NCBI GenBank assembly: GCA_026786085.1
Contig: JAJAYT010000056.1
Coordinates: 1-32,573, forward strand
DNA from: Microcoleus sp. CAN_BIN18
GTDB taxonomy: Bacteria; Cyanobacteriota; Cyanobacteriia; Cyanobacteriales; Microcoleaceae
Direction of reading: 5' to 3'
DNA length: 32,573 bases
A program made the translations under genes and the position numbers. Shown here one piece after another: positions 16,681-26,845 of the stretch (positions are counted from its first letter, which is position 1; every line of letters begins with the position of its first letter). The notes under the pieces are model-generated. The model did no database searches. It had not been told where the DNA came from and saw nothing but the letters and a program-made list of their open reading frames with translations.

Positions 16681-19600
16681 TCTCCCAGGGAAGAAGAAAG
16701 GAAGGAATAGTTAACAAATTAGAATCAGTTAGTAATTACAAGTTAGCGAACTCCCAAATAACAAAGACAACTATGGCTTCTAAGAAAAAATCGCAAAAAT
16801 CTGCCGTCAAAATGCGTGCTGAAGACTCTTTAAACATAGCTTGGGAACATCATCAAGCGGGGCGTTTGTTAGAAGCTGAAAGTTTGTACCGGCAAATCGT
16901 AGAAGTGCAGCCGGAATCAGCAAATGTGCTGTGTTTGTTGGGAATAGCGCTTAGACAGCAGGGGAAAGTTGCGGAGGCGATCGACTTTTACGATCGCGCG
17001 ATCGCCCAAAACCCCGATTTTGTAGAAGCACATTTAAATAAGGCTCAGGTTTTGCTGGATGTAGGCGAGTATCAAAGGGCGATCGCCAGTTATGAACAAG
17101 TTATCACAATTCAGCCAAGTTCCGTACTCGCCAACAATAATTTGGGCTGGCTCAAACAGCAATTGGGCGAAATTGACTCGGCAATTTCATATTATCAAAC
17201 AGCGCTCCAACTCGACCCCAACCTGCTCGAAACAGCGCACAATTTAGGAAAAATATTTACAGAAACAAATCAATTAAATGAGGCAGTCGCCTGTTATCTG
17301 CACGCCTTGCGAATCAATCCCAAATTGACATATTCTCTACTCGGTTTGGGAAGAGTTTTGCAGCAACAAGGTAAATTAGCCGAAGCTTTTAACTGCTACC
17401 AGCAAGCTGTAGAACTAGAGCCAAATAATCCCGAAGCTCACAATAATGTCGGAGCATTTTACCACGAACAAGGCAATACAAAAGCAGCAATATCTCACTA
17501 CCGACAAGCATTAAACTTAAAGCCGGACTTCGTGGATACTATTAACAATCTCGCCCACGCTTTAGTAGATTTAGGAGAATTTCAAGAGGCATTTACTTAT
17601 CACCATCGAGCCTTGGAATTGCAGCCAGACAACGCCATTGCACATCTGGAATTAGCCTTAACTTTACTATTGTTTGGAGACTTTAAGCGCGGTTTTGCTG
17701 AATATGAGTGGCGGTGGCGCACTGCGCAACTATCGCCGAGGGAATTTATGCAGCCTGTTTGGGATGGTGCGGATTTGCAGGGGAAAACTATTTTACTGCA
17801 CGTTGAGCAAGGTTTTGGCGATTCGATTCAGTTTATTCGATACGCGCCGATTCTGCGCAGCCGAGGCGCTAAAGTTCTGGTGGCTTGCTATCAAGAATTA
17901 ATGCGGTTATTTGCGACAGTTACGGGGATTGAATATTTATCAGTTAGTTTTGAGAATTTGCCAGCATTTGATGTTCACGCTCCGCTGATGAGTTTGCCGG
18001 GAATTGTGGGAACAACTCTGGAAACCATACCCGCAAATGTTCCTTATTTAGCTCCGCCTACTGAGTGCAAATTTGCTCTTTCTTCTGATGCAAAGTTGAA
18101 GGTGGGGATTGTTTGGGCGGGGAGTCCAAAACGGCGCAAAGATAATCAGCGCTCTGGCAATTTGACCGATTTTATTCAATTTTTTAATATTCCCGAAATT
18201 GCTTTTTATAGTTTACAAAAAAACTTGTCCGAGGGCGATCGCACTTTGCTCAACCAGCATTTGGTGCCGGATTTGAGTCCGCATCTGAATGACTTTGCTG
18301 ATACGGCTTCTGCTATCTCTCAACTGGATTTAGTGATTAGTGTCGATACTTCTGTTGCACATTTGGCTGGTGCGTTGGGAAAACCGGTTTGGGTGCTGCT
18401 TGGTTTTGCTCCTGACTGGCGCTGGCTGCTCGATCGCACTGACAATCCTTGGTATCCAACTGCAAGGCTGTTTCGCCAAAATCAGCCGGAAAGTTGGCAA
18501 GAATTGTTTGAAGAAGTGCAGGCGGCTTTGAGTTTATTTGCGATCGCCAATACTGCTAGTTATTCTCAGAATTTGGCGCAAAATCCGCTTGACTTTGCGG
18601 CCGCAATGGCTGTTAATTCTACGGCTTTTGTGGATGCGCTCGAAATGACGGATATTAGGATGATTGAGGACAGTAAACGGATAGTTGCGATCGCTAGTGA
18701 ATCGTTAGCGAAATCATCCGCAATCAACCAATCGCCGATCGTAATTGGCGACAATATACAAGATTTGTTGCGGCAAGCAGAACATTTAATGGAAACAGGC
18801 GATAAGGAAGAAGCGATCGCCCTTTATGAACAAATCATATCTGTTGACCCAAATTGCGTCCAAGCACGGATTAATTTTGGTTTTCTTAAGCAAGAAAAGG
18901 GGGAGTTAGACGCAGCAATCCCGCATTACCAACAAGCTTTAGCGCTCGATCCAAATGTTCCTCAAACAGCTTACAACTTGGCGAAGATTTTTGAGGAAAA
19001 AGGTCAAGTCGAAGAGGCGATCGCACATTACGAACAAGCTCTTGTCGTTGCACCGGATTTCGTGCCCGCACTGATCAATTTAGCGGTGGCGCTGCAAGAA
19101 AAGGACGAACTTTTAAGGGCGATCGAACTGTATCGGCGGGCGCTGGAAATTCAGCCACATAGCTGGGAAGCTTATAACAATCTCGGCACAGTTTTGCAAC
19201 ATCAGGGCAATTTAGAAGAGGCGCTGGAGCATTATCACAAAGCTCTAGAATTGCTGCCGGATTTTGTGGAAGCTATCAACAATTTAGGCAGGACGTTTCT
19301 GGAAAAAGGTGAGGTAGAAGATGCGATCGCCTGCTACAGACGGGCGATTCATCTAAATCCAGAACACGCTAGCGCTTACCTGAATTTGTCCTTGGCTTTG
19401 TTGTTGGTGGGAGATTTTGAAAATGGTCTTGCCGCCTACGAGTGGCGCTGGAAAATTCAAGAATTTAAAACTGGTCATTCCTGTTTTTTAAGTGGGCCGG
19501 AAAATGCAGTTTCGGCAAGAGAATATCGGCCGCTTTGGGATGGTTCTGATTTGCAGGGAAAGACGATTTTGCTGCACGCTGAACAAGGTTTTGGCGATTC

Positions 19601-22600
19601 GATTCAGTTTATTCGCTACGCGGCGATTGTTAAGGATAAAGGTGCTAGGGTAATTGTTGGCTGTTATCCGCAGTTGCACCGTTTGTTTGCAACGGTTCAG
19701 GGGATTGATTTGCTAATAGTTAAAGGTGAGCCAATGCCGGAATTTGACGTGCAAGTGCCGATGTTGAGTTTGCCATACATTATCGGTACAAATCTGGAAA
19801 CAATACCGGGAAATACTGCTTATTTGTCACCGCCTGCGAATGCTGAATTTGCGCTTTTACCCGGACGCAATTTGAAAATTGGGATTGTCTGGGCGGGGAA
19901 TCCCAAACATCGCAAGAATATGCAGCGTTCTTGCAGTTTAAGTCAGTTTCTCCCACTTTTGGACGTTTCGGGGGTAAGTTTTTATAGCTTGCAGAAAGAG
20001 CTTTCCGATGCCGATCGCGCGTTGTTGAATGTAACGCCGATCGTCGATTTGAGTCCGCATTTTGGCGATTTGGCGGATACTGCGGCTGCGATCGCCAAAC
20101 TGGATTTAGTGATTACTGTCGATACCGCTGTCGCCCATTTGGCGGGCGCTTTGGGCAAACCGGTCTGGATTTTGCTGGCCTTTTCCCCGGATTGGCGGTG
20201 GTTGTTGGATCGCGAAGATAGTCCTTGGTATCCGACGGCGCGGCTGTTTCGCCAGCATCAGCGGGGCGATTGGGAGGATTTGTTCGATCGGGTGGCGCAA
20301 GCTCTGGGCGCGCTGTCTGGGGCATTTGTACCGTCGGATTCGGCGGATGCAGAGTTTCGGTTGGGCCGAGATTTGCAGCAGCAGAGCAAGTTTGTGGGTG
20401 CGATCGAATGTTATCAGCGGGCGATCGCGATCGATCCGAATTATGCCGCCGCCCACAGCAATTTAGGTGTTGTCAAACAGCAAAGCGGGCGGTTAACAGA
20501 GGCGATCGCGCATTACCGACAAGCCTTAGAAATCGACCCGAATTTGGGGGAAACTGCGAGCAATTTGGGTAGCGCGTTGGCGGAAGCAGGGGACACAGCA
20601 GGGGCGATCGCAGAATACGAGCGGGCGCTTGCTTTGAACCCGAATTGCGCGGAAGCGCTGGTTAATTTGGGGGTGTTGCGGGAAGAGCAAGGGGATGTTG
20701 TGGAGGCTGTAAGATGCTACGAGCAAGCGATTCAAGTCAATCCTAATTGCGCTGCGGCTTATTTGAATTTGGGAATTGCTTTGGAGGAACAAGGGGAAGC
20801 GGCGGGCGCGAATTACGATCGCGCGATCGCAAGTTACGAACGGGCGATCGCGATCGAACCCAATTGTTTCGACGCTTTGCACAACCTAGCACACTGCTCG
20901 ATCCGACAGGGCAGAATTGCAGATGCGATCGCCTATTACGATCGAGCTCTGGCGCTGCAACCGGATTTGCCCCAAACCGGACTCGCGATCGGGAGTTGGC
21001 TGTCAAACCAAGATCAATTAGATGAGGCTCTAGTTGTTTGCCAGCAAGCAATTCAGGATTTTGCAGCCAGTGCGATCGCTCGCTGCAATCTGGCAATTGT
21101 CCTGCACAAACAGGGGGAAATTGCTGATGCGATCGCCTGCTATCAGGAAGCTTTGAGCCTGAAACCCGACTTCCCAGAGGCTTTGAACAATCTCGGTAAA
21201 GCTTTTGAGGAAGCCGGAAAAATGGCAGAGGCGATCGATTGTTACCGTCGGGCGATCGAACTCAAACCCGGTTATCTCAATTCCCTCAACGGTTTGGGAA
21301 ACATTTTGCACCAAAGCGGACAATTTGCCGGTGCTGTCACTTGCTACAGCGAAGCCGTTAAATTCAATATCGCCAACCCCGAATCTCACCTAAATTTAGG
21401 TTTAGCTTTGCTGCTGGCTGGAGACTTGCAGCGCGGTTTTTCCGAGTACGAATGGCGGCTATTGGTTGAACAAAAACAGTATCCGTGTCGCAACTTTCAA
21501 CAACCGCTTTGGGACGGCAAAGATTTGCAAGGAAAAACTATTTTGCTCTGCCCAGAACAGGGTTTAGGCGATGCCATTCAGTTTGTCCGCTACGCAGATT
21601 TAGTCAAGCAAAAAGGCGGCCAGGTAATAGTTTGGTGTTTGCCACACTTACAGCGCTTGTTTGCACAGGTTGCAGGAATCGATGAGTTAATAATTAATCC
21701 AGAGGATGCACCGGATTTTCAAGTTCGCGCGCAGTTAATGAGTTTGCCGCACCTGCTGGGAACAACTTTAGAAAGTATACCGACAAATGTTCCTTATTTA
21801 GCTCCGCCGCCCGGTTTGAAATTTACTCTGGGCCAAACTGCTAATCTCAAAGTAGGGCTTGTTTGGTCTGGTAATTCCAAACATTCGCAAAATAAAGTGC
21901 GATCGTTCCCGCTCAATTTGTTGACAAAACTGTTAGATATCCGGGGAGTAGATTTCTACAGTTTGCAAAAGGAAATGACAGCAGACGATCGCACTTTGTT
22001 AGAGAAAATGCCCGTCATCGATTTAAGCCCTGATTTGCACGACATGGCTGATACTGCGGCGGCAATTTCGGCTCTGGATTTAGTGATTTCTGTCGATACT
22101 TCGGTGGCGCACTTAGCTGGTGCTTTGGGTAAATCGGTGTGGATTTTGTTGTGCTTTGTACCGGATTGGCGGTGGATGTTGGAGCGGGAAGATAGTCCTT
22201 GGTATCCGACGGCGCGGTTGTTTCGTCAGTCAGCAGCCACAGATTGGGAAGCAGTTTTAGAACGGGTAATTTTGGCGCTGAAAGAAAGAGTTGGCGAGCA
22301 TCAAATAACTGGTTCGCCAATAGAAAGTCAGCCGAATATTCCGTTAGCTAAAAAACAGTTCGATCGCGGAAATGTGCTGAAATCTCAAGGAAAATTTACC
22401 GATGCGATCGCGTATTTTAAGAATGCTTTGGTTTTGCAGCCAGATTCGATCGAGTCCGCTACTAATTTGGCAGTGACGCTGCACCAAACAGGGGATTTAG
22501 CCGAAGCTGCCACGTATTATCAGCGCGCGATCGAAATCGACCCTAACTGCGCTCAAGCGCAAAATAACTTGGGTATTTTGCTACAAGATCGGGGCAGTAT

Positions 22601-25600
22601 CGCCGATGCTGTATCTTGTTTTCAAAAGGCGATCGCCCTGAATCCGCTTTACGCCAAAGCTCTCAACAATCTCGGTGCGACACTCCAGCAGCAGGGCGAG
22701 TTGTCGAGTGCGATCGTCTGTTTTCAGCAAGCACTTTCCGTCAATTCCAATTACGTGCCAGCCCTGGTAAATTTGGGCGCGGCGATGCAAGCAAAATGTC
22801 AGCTAGCAGAGGCAAAACGGCTTTACGAGCGTTCAATTGAAGCAGAACCGAACAATCCTACAGGACATTATCACCTGGGAACATTATGTTTGGGAATCAA
22901 CAAAATAGAACAGGCAATTTCTAGCTTGGAGCTAGCAATATCTTTACAGCCAAATTATGTAGAAGCTATCAACAATTTAGGCAGTGCTGTTGAACGATTA
23001 GGAGACGTAAACCGGGCTATTTTGTGTTACAATAAAGCCCTCGAAATCGATCCAAATTGTGCTAAAGCTCACTTCAATCTAGGCTTAGTCTTGCTGTTGA
23101 CGGGGGAATTGCCGCGTGGTTTAGCAGAGTACGAATGGCGCTGGCAAACAGATCAGGCCAAACAATTGCAACGGTTGAATTTTGACAAGCCAATTTGGGA
23201 TGGTTCCGATTTGAACGGACAAACTATTTTGCTTCGATCTGAACAAGGTTTGGGCGATGCAATTCAATTTGTACGTTACGCCAAAATGGTGCAGCAAAAA
23301 GGCGGTAAAGTAGTTATTTCTTGCTATCAAGAACTGAAGCGCTTATTTAAGCAAATTCCTGGCATCGAAAAAGTTGCGGTGCGGATGGAAGAATTGCCGG
23401 ATTTCCAAGTGCAAGCATCGCTGATGAGTTTGCCACACATTCTGGGAACAAATTTAGACAATATACCTGCAAATGTTCCTTATTTAGCTGCATCTCCGAA
23501 TTGGCAGTTTTCGCTAAATTCCGATGCCAATTTCAAAGTTGGGATTGTGTGGGCCGGAAGTTCGGAACATTTGAAGGATTTTGCGCGATCGAGCGATTTG
23601 AGATATTTCCTCAAATTGTTAGATATTCCGGGCATAACTTTTTACAGTCTTCAGAAACAGTTGTCGGTGGCGGAGCACACTTTGTTAACTCAAATTTCCG
23701 TCATTGATTTGAGCGACAATTTGAACGATTTTGCCGATACTGCGGCGGTGATATCGCAACTGGATTTAGTAATTTCTGTGGATACTGCTGTCGCACATTT
23801 AGCCGGTGCTTTAGGCAAACCAGTCTGGATCTTGCTGTCTTTTATGCCGGATTGGCGGTGGCTTTTGGATCGCGAAGATTCTCCTTGGTATCCAACAGCG
23901 CGACTGTTTCGACAGCAAACACTGGGTGATTGGGAGGGAGTGTGCGATCGGCTAAAAACCGCCTTGCAAGAGATTGTGGGCGCGGAAGCACCGCCCGTAA
24001 ATCAATTTTTGTCGCCTACACAGGTAGAAATTCACATCGCAAATGCCTTACAAAAACAAGGTAAAAAAGCAGCAGCAACCGCTCGATACGAACAAGTAAT
24101 TGTTGCCTCACCCAGCAACGCAGAAGCCCACAGTCATTTAGGTTATTTTCAACAAAAAAATGGGCAAATAGCCGAGGCAATATCGCACTACAAACAAGCC
24201 CTAGAAACTAATCCCAACCTGAGCGAAACGAACTTACACTTAGGTTGCGCCCTCGAAGAACAAGGAAAAGTTGCTGAGGCGATCGACTACTATACTAAAG
24301 CAATTCAACTATCTCCCGATTCGCCGAATTCGCGCTTGAGATTAGCATTAGCTTTGCTTTTAACTGGTAATTTACAGCGCGGTTTTGCCGAGTACGAATC
24401 GCGCTGGCAAACGAAAGAATTGGAGCCAAGATATTTCGCCGAACCACTTTGGGACGGTTCCGATTTGCAGGGAAAAACGATTTTGCTGCACCCAGAACAA
24501 GGTTTAGGGGATACGATACAGTTTATCCGCTACGCGCCTTTAGTCAAGCAAAAAGGCGGCCAAGTTATGGTGGCTTGCAATCTGTTGCTGAAGCGTTTAT
24601 TTGAAGGAATTGCCGGAGTCGATCGCGTAGTAGTGCAGCCGAGGGATTTAGTAGAGTTTCAAGTGCAAGCCCCGCTGATGAGTTTACCGCGAATTCTAGA
24701 AACAACTCTCGAAAATATACCTGCTACTATTCCTTATTTAGTTCCACCACAGGACTTTAAATTTGTCCTAGAACCGAACGATAGACTAAAAGTAGGTATT
24801 GTCTGGGCGGGCGGCCCGCTGCATCGCAAGAATCATGAGCGATCGTGTAAATTGATCGATTTTCTGAAATTTGTAGATGTTCCGGGAGCGAGTTTTTACA
24901 GCATTCAAAAAGATTTGTCAGCCGCCAATCTAACTTTATTAAATCAACAGAAAATCCCAGATTTGAGCCAACATTGCGTTGATTTTGCGGACACCGCAGC
25001 GATTATTTCGCAACTGGATTTAGTGATTTGTGTAGACACTTCAGTCGCCCATTTAGCAGGTGCTTTAGGCAAACCGGTGTGGATTTTGTTGTCCTTTATT
25101 CCCGATTGGCGGTGGATGTTGGAACGCGAAGACAGCCCTTGGTATCCTACTGCGCGGTTGTTTAGGCAGGAAAAAGCGGGTGATTGGGATGATGTGTGCG
25201 ATCGCGTAAAAACAGCCTTACAAGACACGGTGAACACGCACCATCCACAAGACAGGGCGAGTACGGAGGCTGCGCCCCTACAATCTGGGATTGAACTTGC
25301 ACAAACACCCATACAAATAACCGGAATCGGCATTAGTTGGCCAGTCAGCGTCATCAGCGGCTGGGGAATTTATGGCATGAATTTAACACTGCAACTGCTG
25401 AAAAATTCCGCCTGGGAAGTTGCACTTTTAGCACCGCCATCCATCACCTCAGAATCTATCAATCCCCTGCACAAATCCCTGTTATTACCTGTAGTAGAAA
25501 AGCACCAACAATTTCAGGAATTAGTAACCGCCAATGCAGACAAACAAATAAATTGCAACTTTCCCGTACTTTACGCTTTAGGAAATAATTTAGCATCCTC

Positions 25601-26495
25601 TGGAATTGAGCATCAAATTACCAGTGATTGTCAAGTAGGAGTGATATTTTTTGAAGACACCAGAATCACATCAGAAGCACTCGAAAAAGCCAAAAAATAT
25701 AGCACAATTGTCGCCGGTTCCAACTGGAATGCGGATGTTTTGCGAAACTGCGGCTTGACTAACGTGGCAATGGTAAATCAAGGAATTGACCCCACAATTT
25801 TCCATCCTGCACCTAAATCTAATCTATTTGGCGATCGCTTTGTCATCTTCTCCGGCGGCAAACTGGAATATCGCAAAGGTCAAGATATTGTAATTGCCGC
25901 TTTCAAACGATTTCGCGCCAAACATCCAGAAGCTTTATTACTAACAACATGGCACAACTTCTGGCCTCAGTATATGCTGGGAATCGAACAAACCGGAAAC
26001 GTTGCCGGACTTCCCCATATCAACCGCGACGGAAGTTTAGGAATTTCCCAATGGTTAGCGGCTAACGGTTTGCCAGTTGAATCTTTTATCGACATCGGCT
26101 TAATTCCCAATCACCTCGCCGGACAAATTTTGCGAGAAGCCGACTGCGCTGTTTTCACCAACCGCTGCGAAGGCGGCACTAATTTAGTCGCAATGGAAAG
26201 TATGGCCTGCGGAATTCCTACTATTTTATCGGCAAATACTGGGCATTTAGACTTAATTTACAGCAACATTTGCTATCCTTTATCGCATCAAGGACGAGTT
26301 AAACCGACTGCTCATTTTCCAGGTGTAGAAGGTTGGGGAGAGTCGGATGTTGCAGAAGTTGTTGAGGCTTTGGAGCAAGTTTATACTAATCGCGAAGTAG
26401 CAAAAACTCGCGGTTTAGCTGCGGCGAATTTTATGGTCGATTGGACTTGGGAAAAACAGGTGAAGCGTTTTCTGAATGTTATTAGGGAGCTTTAG
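16653..26495 (+). CDS. Giant TPR protein with five GT9-like and one GT4-like glycosyltransferase modules
   Basis: About 3280 residues, numbered here from ATG 16653 (AAGGAG 11 bases upstream; ATG 16644 is only 2 bases from it, and Met at 16773 is a third option). Blocks of 34-residue TPRs alternate with GT9/heptosyltransferase-like catalytic domains. TPR counts are 8, 6, 10, 7 and 3, starting near residues 56, 700, 1230, 1890 and 2455. Each GT domain begins at W-D-G (370, 962, 1620, 2182, 2600). It then shows EQG-GD-IQF-RYA, VWAG or VWSG, the acidic DTSVAHLAGALGK block, PDWRW and PWYPTARLFRQ. From about 2889 a GT4-like domain follows, with FSGGKLEYRKGQDIV and EGGTNLVAMESMACG. There is no signal peptide or membrane segment, so it is probably cytoplasmic. 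Sugar donors and acceptors are unknown; surface polysaccharide or protein glycosylation are both plausible. It follows hpt on the same strand after a heptamer array, so co-transcription is possible. Confidence 0.9.
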   Translation: MTKKKAKPALSQGRRKEGIVNKLESVSNYKLANSQITKTTMASKKKSQKSAVKMRAEDSLNIAWEHHQAGRLLEAESLYRQIVEVQPESANVLCLLGIALRQQGKVAEAIDFYDRAIAQNPDFVEAHLNKAQVLLDVGEYQRAIASYEQVITIQPSSVLANNNLGWLKQQLGEIDSAISYYQTALQLDPNLLETAHNLGKIFTETNQLNEAVACYLHALRINPKLTYSLLGLGRVLQQQGKLAEAFNCYQQAVELEPNNPEAHNNVGAFYHEQGNTKAAISHYRQALNLKPDFVDTINNLAHALVDLGEFQEAFTYHHRALELQPDNAIAHLELALTLLLFGDFKRGFAEYEWRWRTAQLSPREFMQPVWDGADLQGKTILLHVEQGFGDSIQFIRYAPILRSRGAKVLVACYQELMRLFATVTGIEYLSVSFENLPAFDVHAPLMSLPGIVGTTLETIPANVPYLAPPTECKFALSSDAKLKVGIVWAGSPKRRKDNQRSGNLTDFIQFFNIPEIAFYSLQKNLSEGDRTLLNQHLVPDLSPHLNDFADTASAISQLDLVISVDTSVAHLAGALGKPVWVLLGFAPDWRWLLDRTDNPWYPTARLFRQNQPESWQELFEEVQAALSLFAIANTASYSQNLAQNPLDFAAAMAVNSTAFVDALEMTDIRMIEDSKRIVAIASESLAKSSAINQSPIVIGDNIQDLLRQAEHLMETGDKEEAIALYEQIISVDPNCVQARINFGFLKQEKGELDAAIPHYQQALALDPNVPQTAYNLAKIFEEKGQVEEAIAHYEQALVVAPDFVPALINLAVALQEKDELLRAIELYRRALEIQPHSWEAYNNLGTVLQHQGNLEEALEHYHKALELLPDFVEAINNLGRTFLEKGEVEDAIACYRRAIHLNPEHASAYLNLSLALLLVGDFENGLAAYEWRWKIQEFKTGHSCFLSGPENAVSAREYRPLWDGSDLQGKTILLHAEQGFGDSIQFIRYAAIVKDKGARVIVGCYPQLHRLFATVQGIDLLIVKGEPMPEFDVQVPMLSLPYIIGTNLETIPGNTAYLSPPANAEFALLPGRNLKIGIVWAGNPKHRKNMQRSCSLSQFLPLLDVSGVSFYSLQKELSDADRALLNVTPIVDLSPHFGDLADTAAAIAKLDLVITVDTAVAHLAGALGKPVWILLAFSPDWRWLLDREDSPWYPTARLFRQHQRGDWEDLFDRVAQALGALSGAFVPSDSADAEFRLGRDLQQQSKFVGAIECYQRAIAIDPNYAAAHSNLGVVKQQSGRLTEAIAHYRQALEIDPNLGETASNLGSALAEAGDTAGAIAEYERALALNPNCAEALVNLGVLREEQGDVVEAVRCYEQAIQVNPNCAAAYLNLGIALEEQGEAAGANYDRAIASYERAIAIEPNCFDALHNLAHCSIRQGRIADAIAYYDRALALQPDLPQTGLAIGSWLSNQDQLDEALVVCQQAIQDFAASAIARCNLAIVLHKQGEIADAIACYQEALSLKPDFPEALNNLGKAFEEAGKMAEAIDCYRRAIELKPGYLNSLNGLGNILHQSGQFAGAVTCYSEAVKFNIANPESHLNLGLALLLAGDLQRGFSEYEWRLLVEQKQYPCRNFQQPLWDGKDLQGKTILLCPEQGLGDAIQFVRYADLVKQKGGQVIVWCLPHLQRLFAQVAGIDELIINPEDAPDFQVRAQLMSLPHLLGTTLESIPTNVPYLAPPPGLKFTLGQTANLKVGLVWSGNSKHSQNKVRSFPLNLLTKLLDIRGVDFYSLQKEMTADDRTLLEKMPVIDLSPDLHDMADTAAAISALDLVISVDTSVAHLAGALGKSVWILLCFVPDWRWMLEREDSPWYPTARLFRQSAATDWEAVLERVILALKERVGEHQITGSPIESQPNIPLAKKQFDRGNVLKSQGKFTDAIAYFKNALVLQPDSIESATNLAVTLHQTGDLAEAATYYQRAIEIDPNCAQAQNNLGILLQDRGSIADAVSCFQKAIALNPLYAKALNNLGATLQQQGELSSAIVCFQQALSVNSNYVPALVNLGAAMQAKCQLAEAKRLYERSIEAEPNNPTGHYHLGTLCLGINKIEQAISSLELAISLQPNYVEAINNLGSAVERLGDVNRAILCYNKALEIDPNCAKAHFNLGLVLLLTGELPRGLAEYEWRWQTDQAKQLQRLNFDKPIWDGSDLNGQTILLRSEQGLGDAIQFVRYAKMVQQKGGKVVISCYQELKRLFKQIPGIEKVAVRMEELPDFQVQASLMSLPHILGTNLDNIPANVPYLAASPNWQFSLNSDANFKVGIVWAGSSEHLKDFARSSDLRYFLKLLDIPGITFYSLQKQLSVAEHTLLTQISVIDLSDNLNDFADTAAVISQLDLVISVDTAVAHLAGALGKPVWILLSFMPDWRWLLDREDSPWYPTARLFRQQTLGDWEGVCDRLKTALQEIVGAEAPPVNQFLSPTQVEIHIANALQKQGKKAAATARYEQVIVASPSNAEAHSHLGYFQQKNGQIAEAISHYKQALETNPNLSETNLHLGCALEEQGKVAEAIDYYTKAIQLSPDSPNSRLRLALALLLTGNLQRGFAEYESRWQTKELEPRYFAEPLWDGSDLQGKTILLHPEQGLGDTIQFIRYAPLVKQKGGQVMVACNLLLKRLFEGIAGVDRVVVQPRDLVEFQVQAPLMSLPRILETTLENIPATIPYLVPPQDFKFVLEPNDRLKVGIVWAGGPLHRKNHERSCKLIDFLKFVDVPGASFYSIQKDLSAANLTLLNQQKIPDLSQHCVDFADTAAIISQLDLVICVDTSVAHLAGALGKPVWILLSFIPDWRWMLEREDSPWYPTARLFRQEKAGDWDDVCDRVKTALQDTVNTHHPQDRASTEAAPLQSGIELAQTPIQITGIGISWPVSVISGWGIYGMNLTLQLLKNSAWEVALLAPPSITSESINPLHKSLLLPVVEKHQQFQELVTANADKQINCNFPVLYALGNNLASSGIEHQITSDCQVGVIFFEDTRITSEALEKAKKYSTIVAGSNWNADVLRNCGLTNVAMVNQGIDPTIFHPAPKSNLFGDRFVIFSGGKLEYRKGQDIVIAAFKRFRAKHPEALLLTTWHNFWPQYMLGIEQTGNVAGLPHINRDGSLGISQWLAANGLPVESFIDIGLIPNHLAGQILREADCAVFTNRCEGGTNLVAMESMACGIPTILSANTGHLDLIYSNICYPLSHQGRVKPTAHFPGVEGWGESDVAEVVEALEQVYTNREVAKTRGLAAANFMVDWTWEKQVKRFLNVIREL
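16818..25250 (+). repeat. Five-fold internal duplication (TPR + GT9 units)
   Basis: The DNA of the giant gene is a set of five long imperfect direct repeats, with GT cores at about 17730-18560, 19510-20320, 21490-22290, 23180-23980 and 24430-25240. Stretches of exact identity persist: 32 bases shared by modules 1 and 2 (17808-17839 = 19584-19615), and 30 bases shared by modules 2 and 3 (20214-20243 = 22188-22217). Modules 3 and 5 share about 24 bases in the LVKQKGGQ coding segment (near 21597 and 24538). These suggest recent exchange between modules. Confidence 0.85.
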
Positions 26496-26501
26496 ATAAC
26501 A

Positions 26502-26567
26502 GGTTCGTAGTCAGGACTTTAGTCCTTCTTCATCCCATAGAGAGGACTAAAGTCCTCACTACAAACC
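26502..26567 (+). terminator. Long hairpin downstream of the giant gene
   Basis: Arms of about 25 bases with two mismatches start 6 bases after the stop codon. The left arm contains CAGGACTTTAGTCCT and the right arm AGGACTAAAGTCCT, around a 16-base loop. Its position supports a transcript-end role. Hairpins of this 'AGGACTAAAGTCCT' type are, to my memory, also dispersed repeats in cyanobacteria. Confidence 0.55.
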
Positions 26568-26699
26568 TGCCGGACTTAATAAATCGGGGTAGACTACCGT
26601 GTTGGGAACAATTTTGCAATATTTGAGGCTCATCAGTGAACGATGCCCCCCATTTATTGAGCGGATATGATAATAATTATTCTCAAGCCTAATGAAATG

Positions 26700-26845
26700 C
26701 AATACGGTTCACTTAACATATTTATGCCCCGGAGATCCCCCTAAATCCCCCTTAAGAAGGGGGACTTTGAGGGCATTCTTGTCCCACCCCCTACTCCCCT
26801 TTTTAAGGGGGGTTAGGGGGGATCTGTCTTAAGTAAACCGTATTG
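26700..26845. mobile_element. 146-bp MITE with 10-bp target-site duplication
   Basis: The termini CAATACGGTTCACTTAA (26700-26716) and TTAAGTAAACCGTATTG (26829-26845) are inverted repeats matching at 16 of 17 positions. Immediately outside, TAATGAAATG is present on both sides (26690-26699 and 26846-26855), a 10-bp target-site duplication. The interior contains two more G/C-rich inverted blocks (CCCCCTTAAGAAGGGGG and CCCCTTTTTAAGGGGGG types) and no open frame. It must be mobilised in trans by a transposase elsewhere. The right duplication ends 10 bases from the kinase stop codon. Confidence 0.88.
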
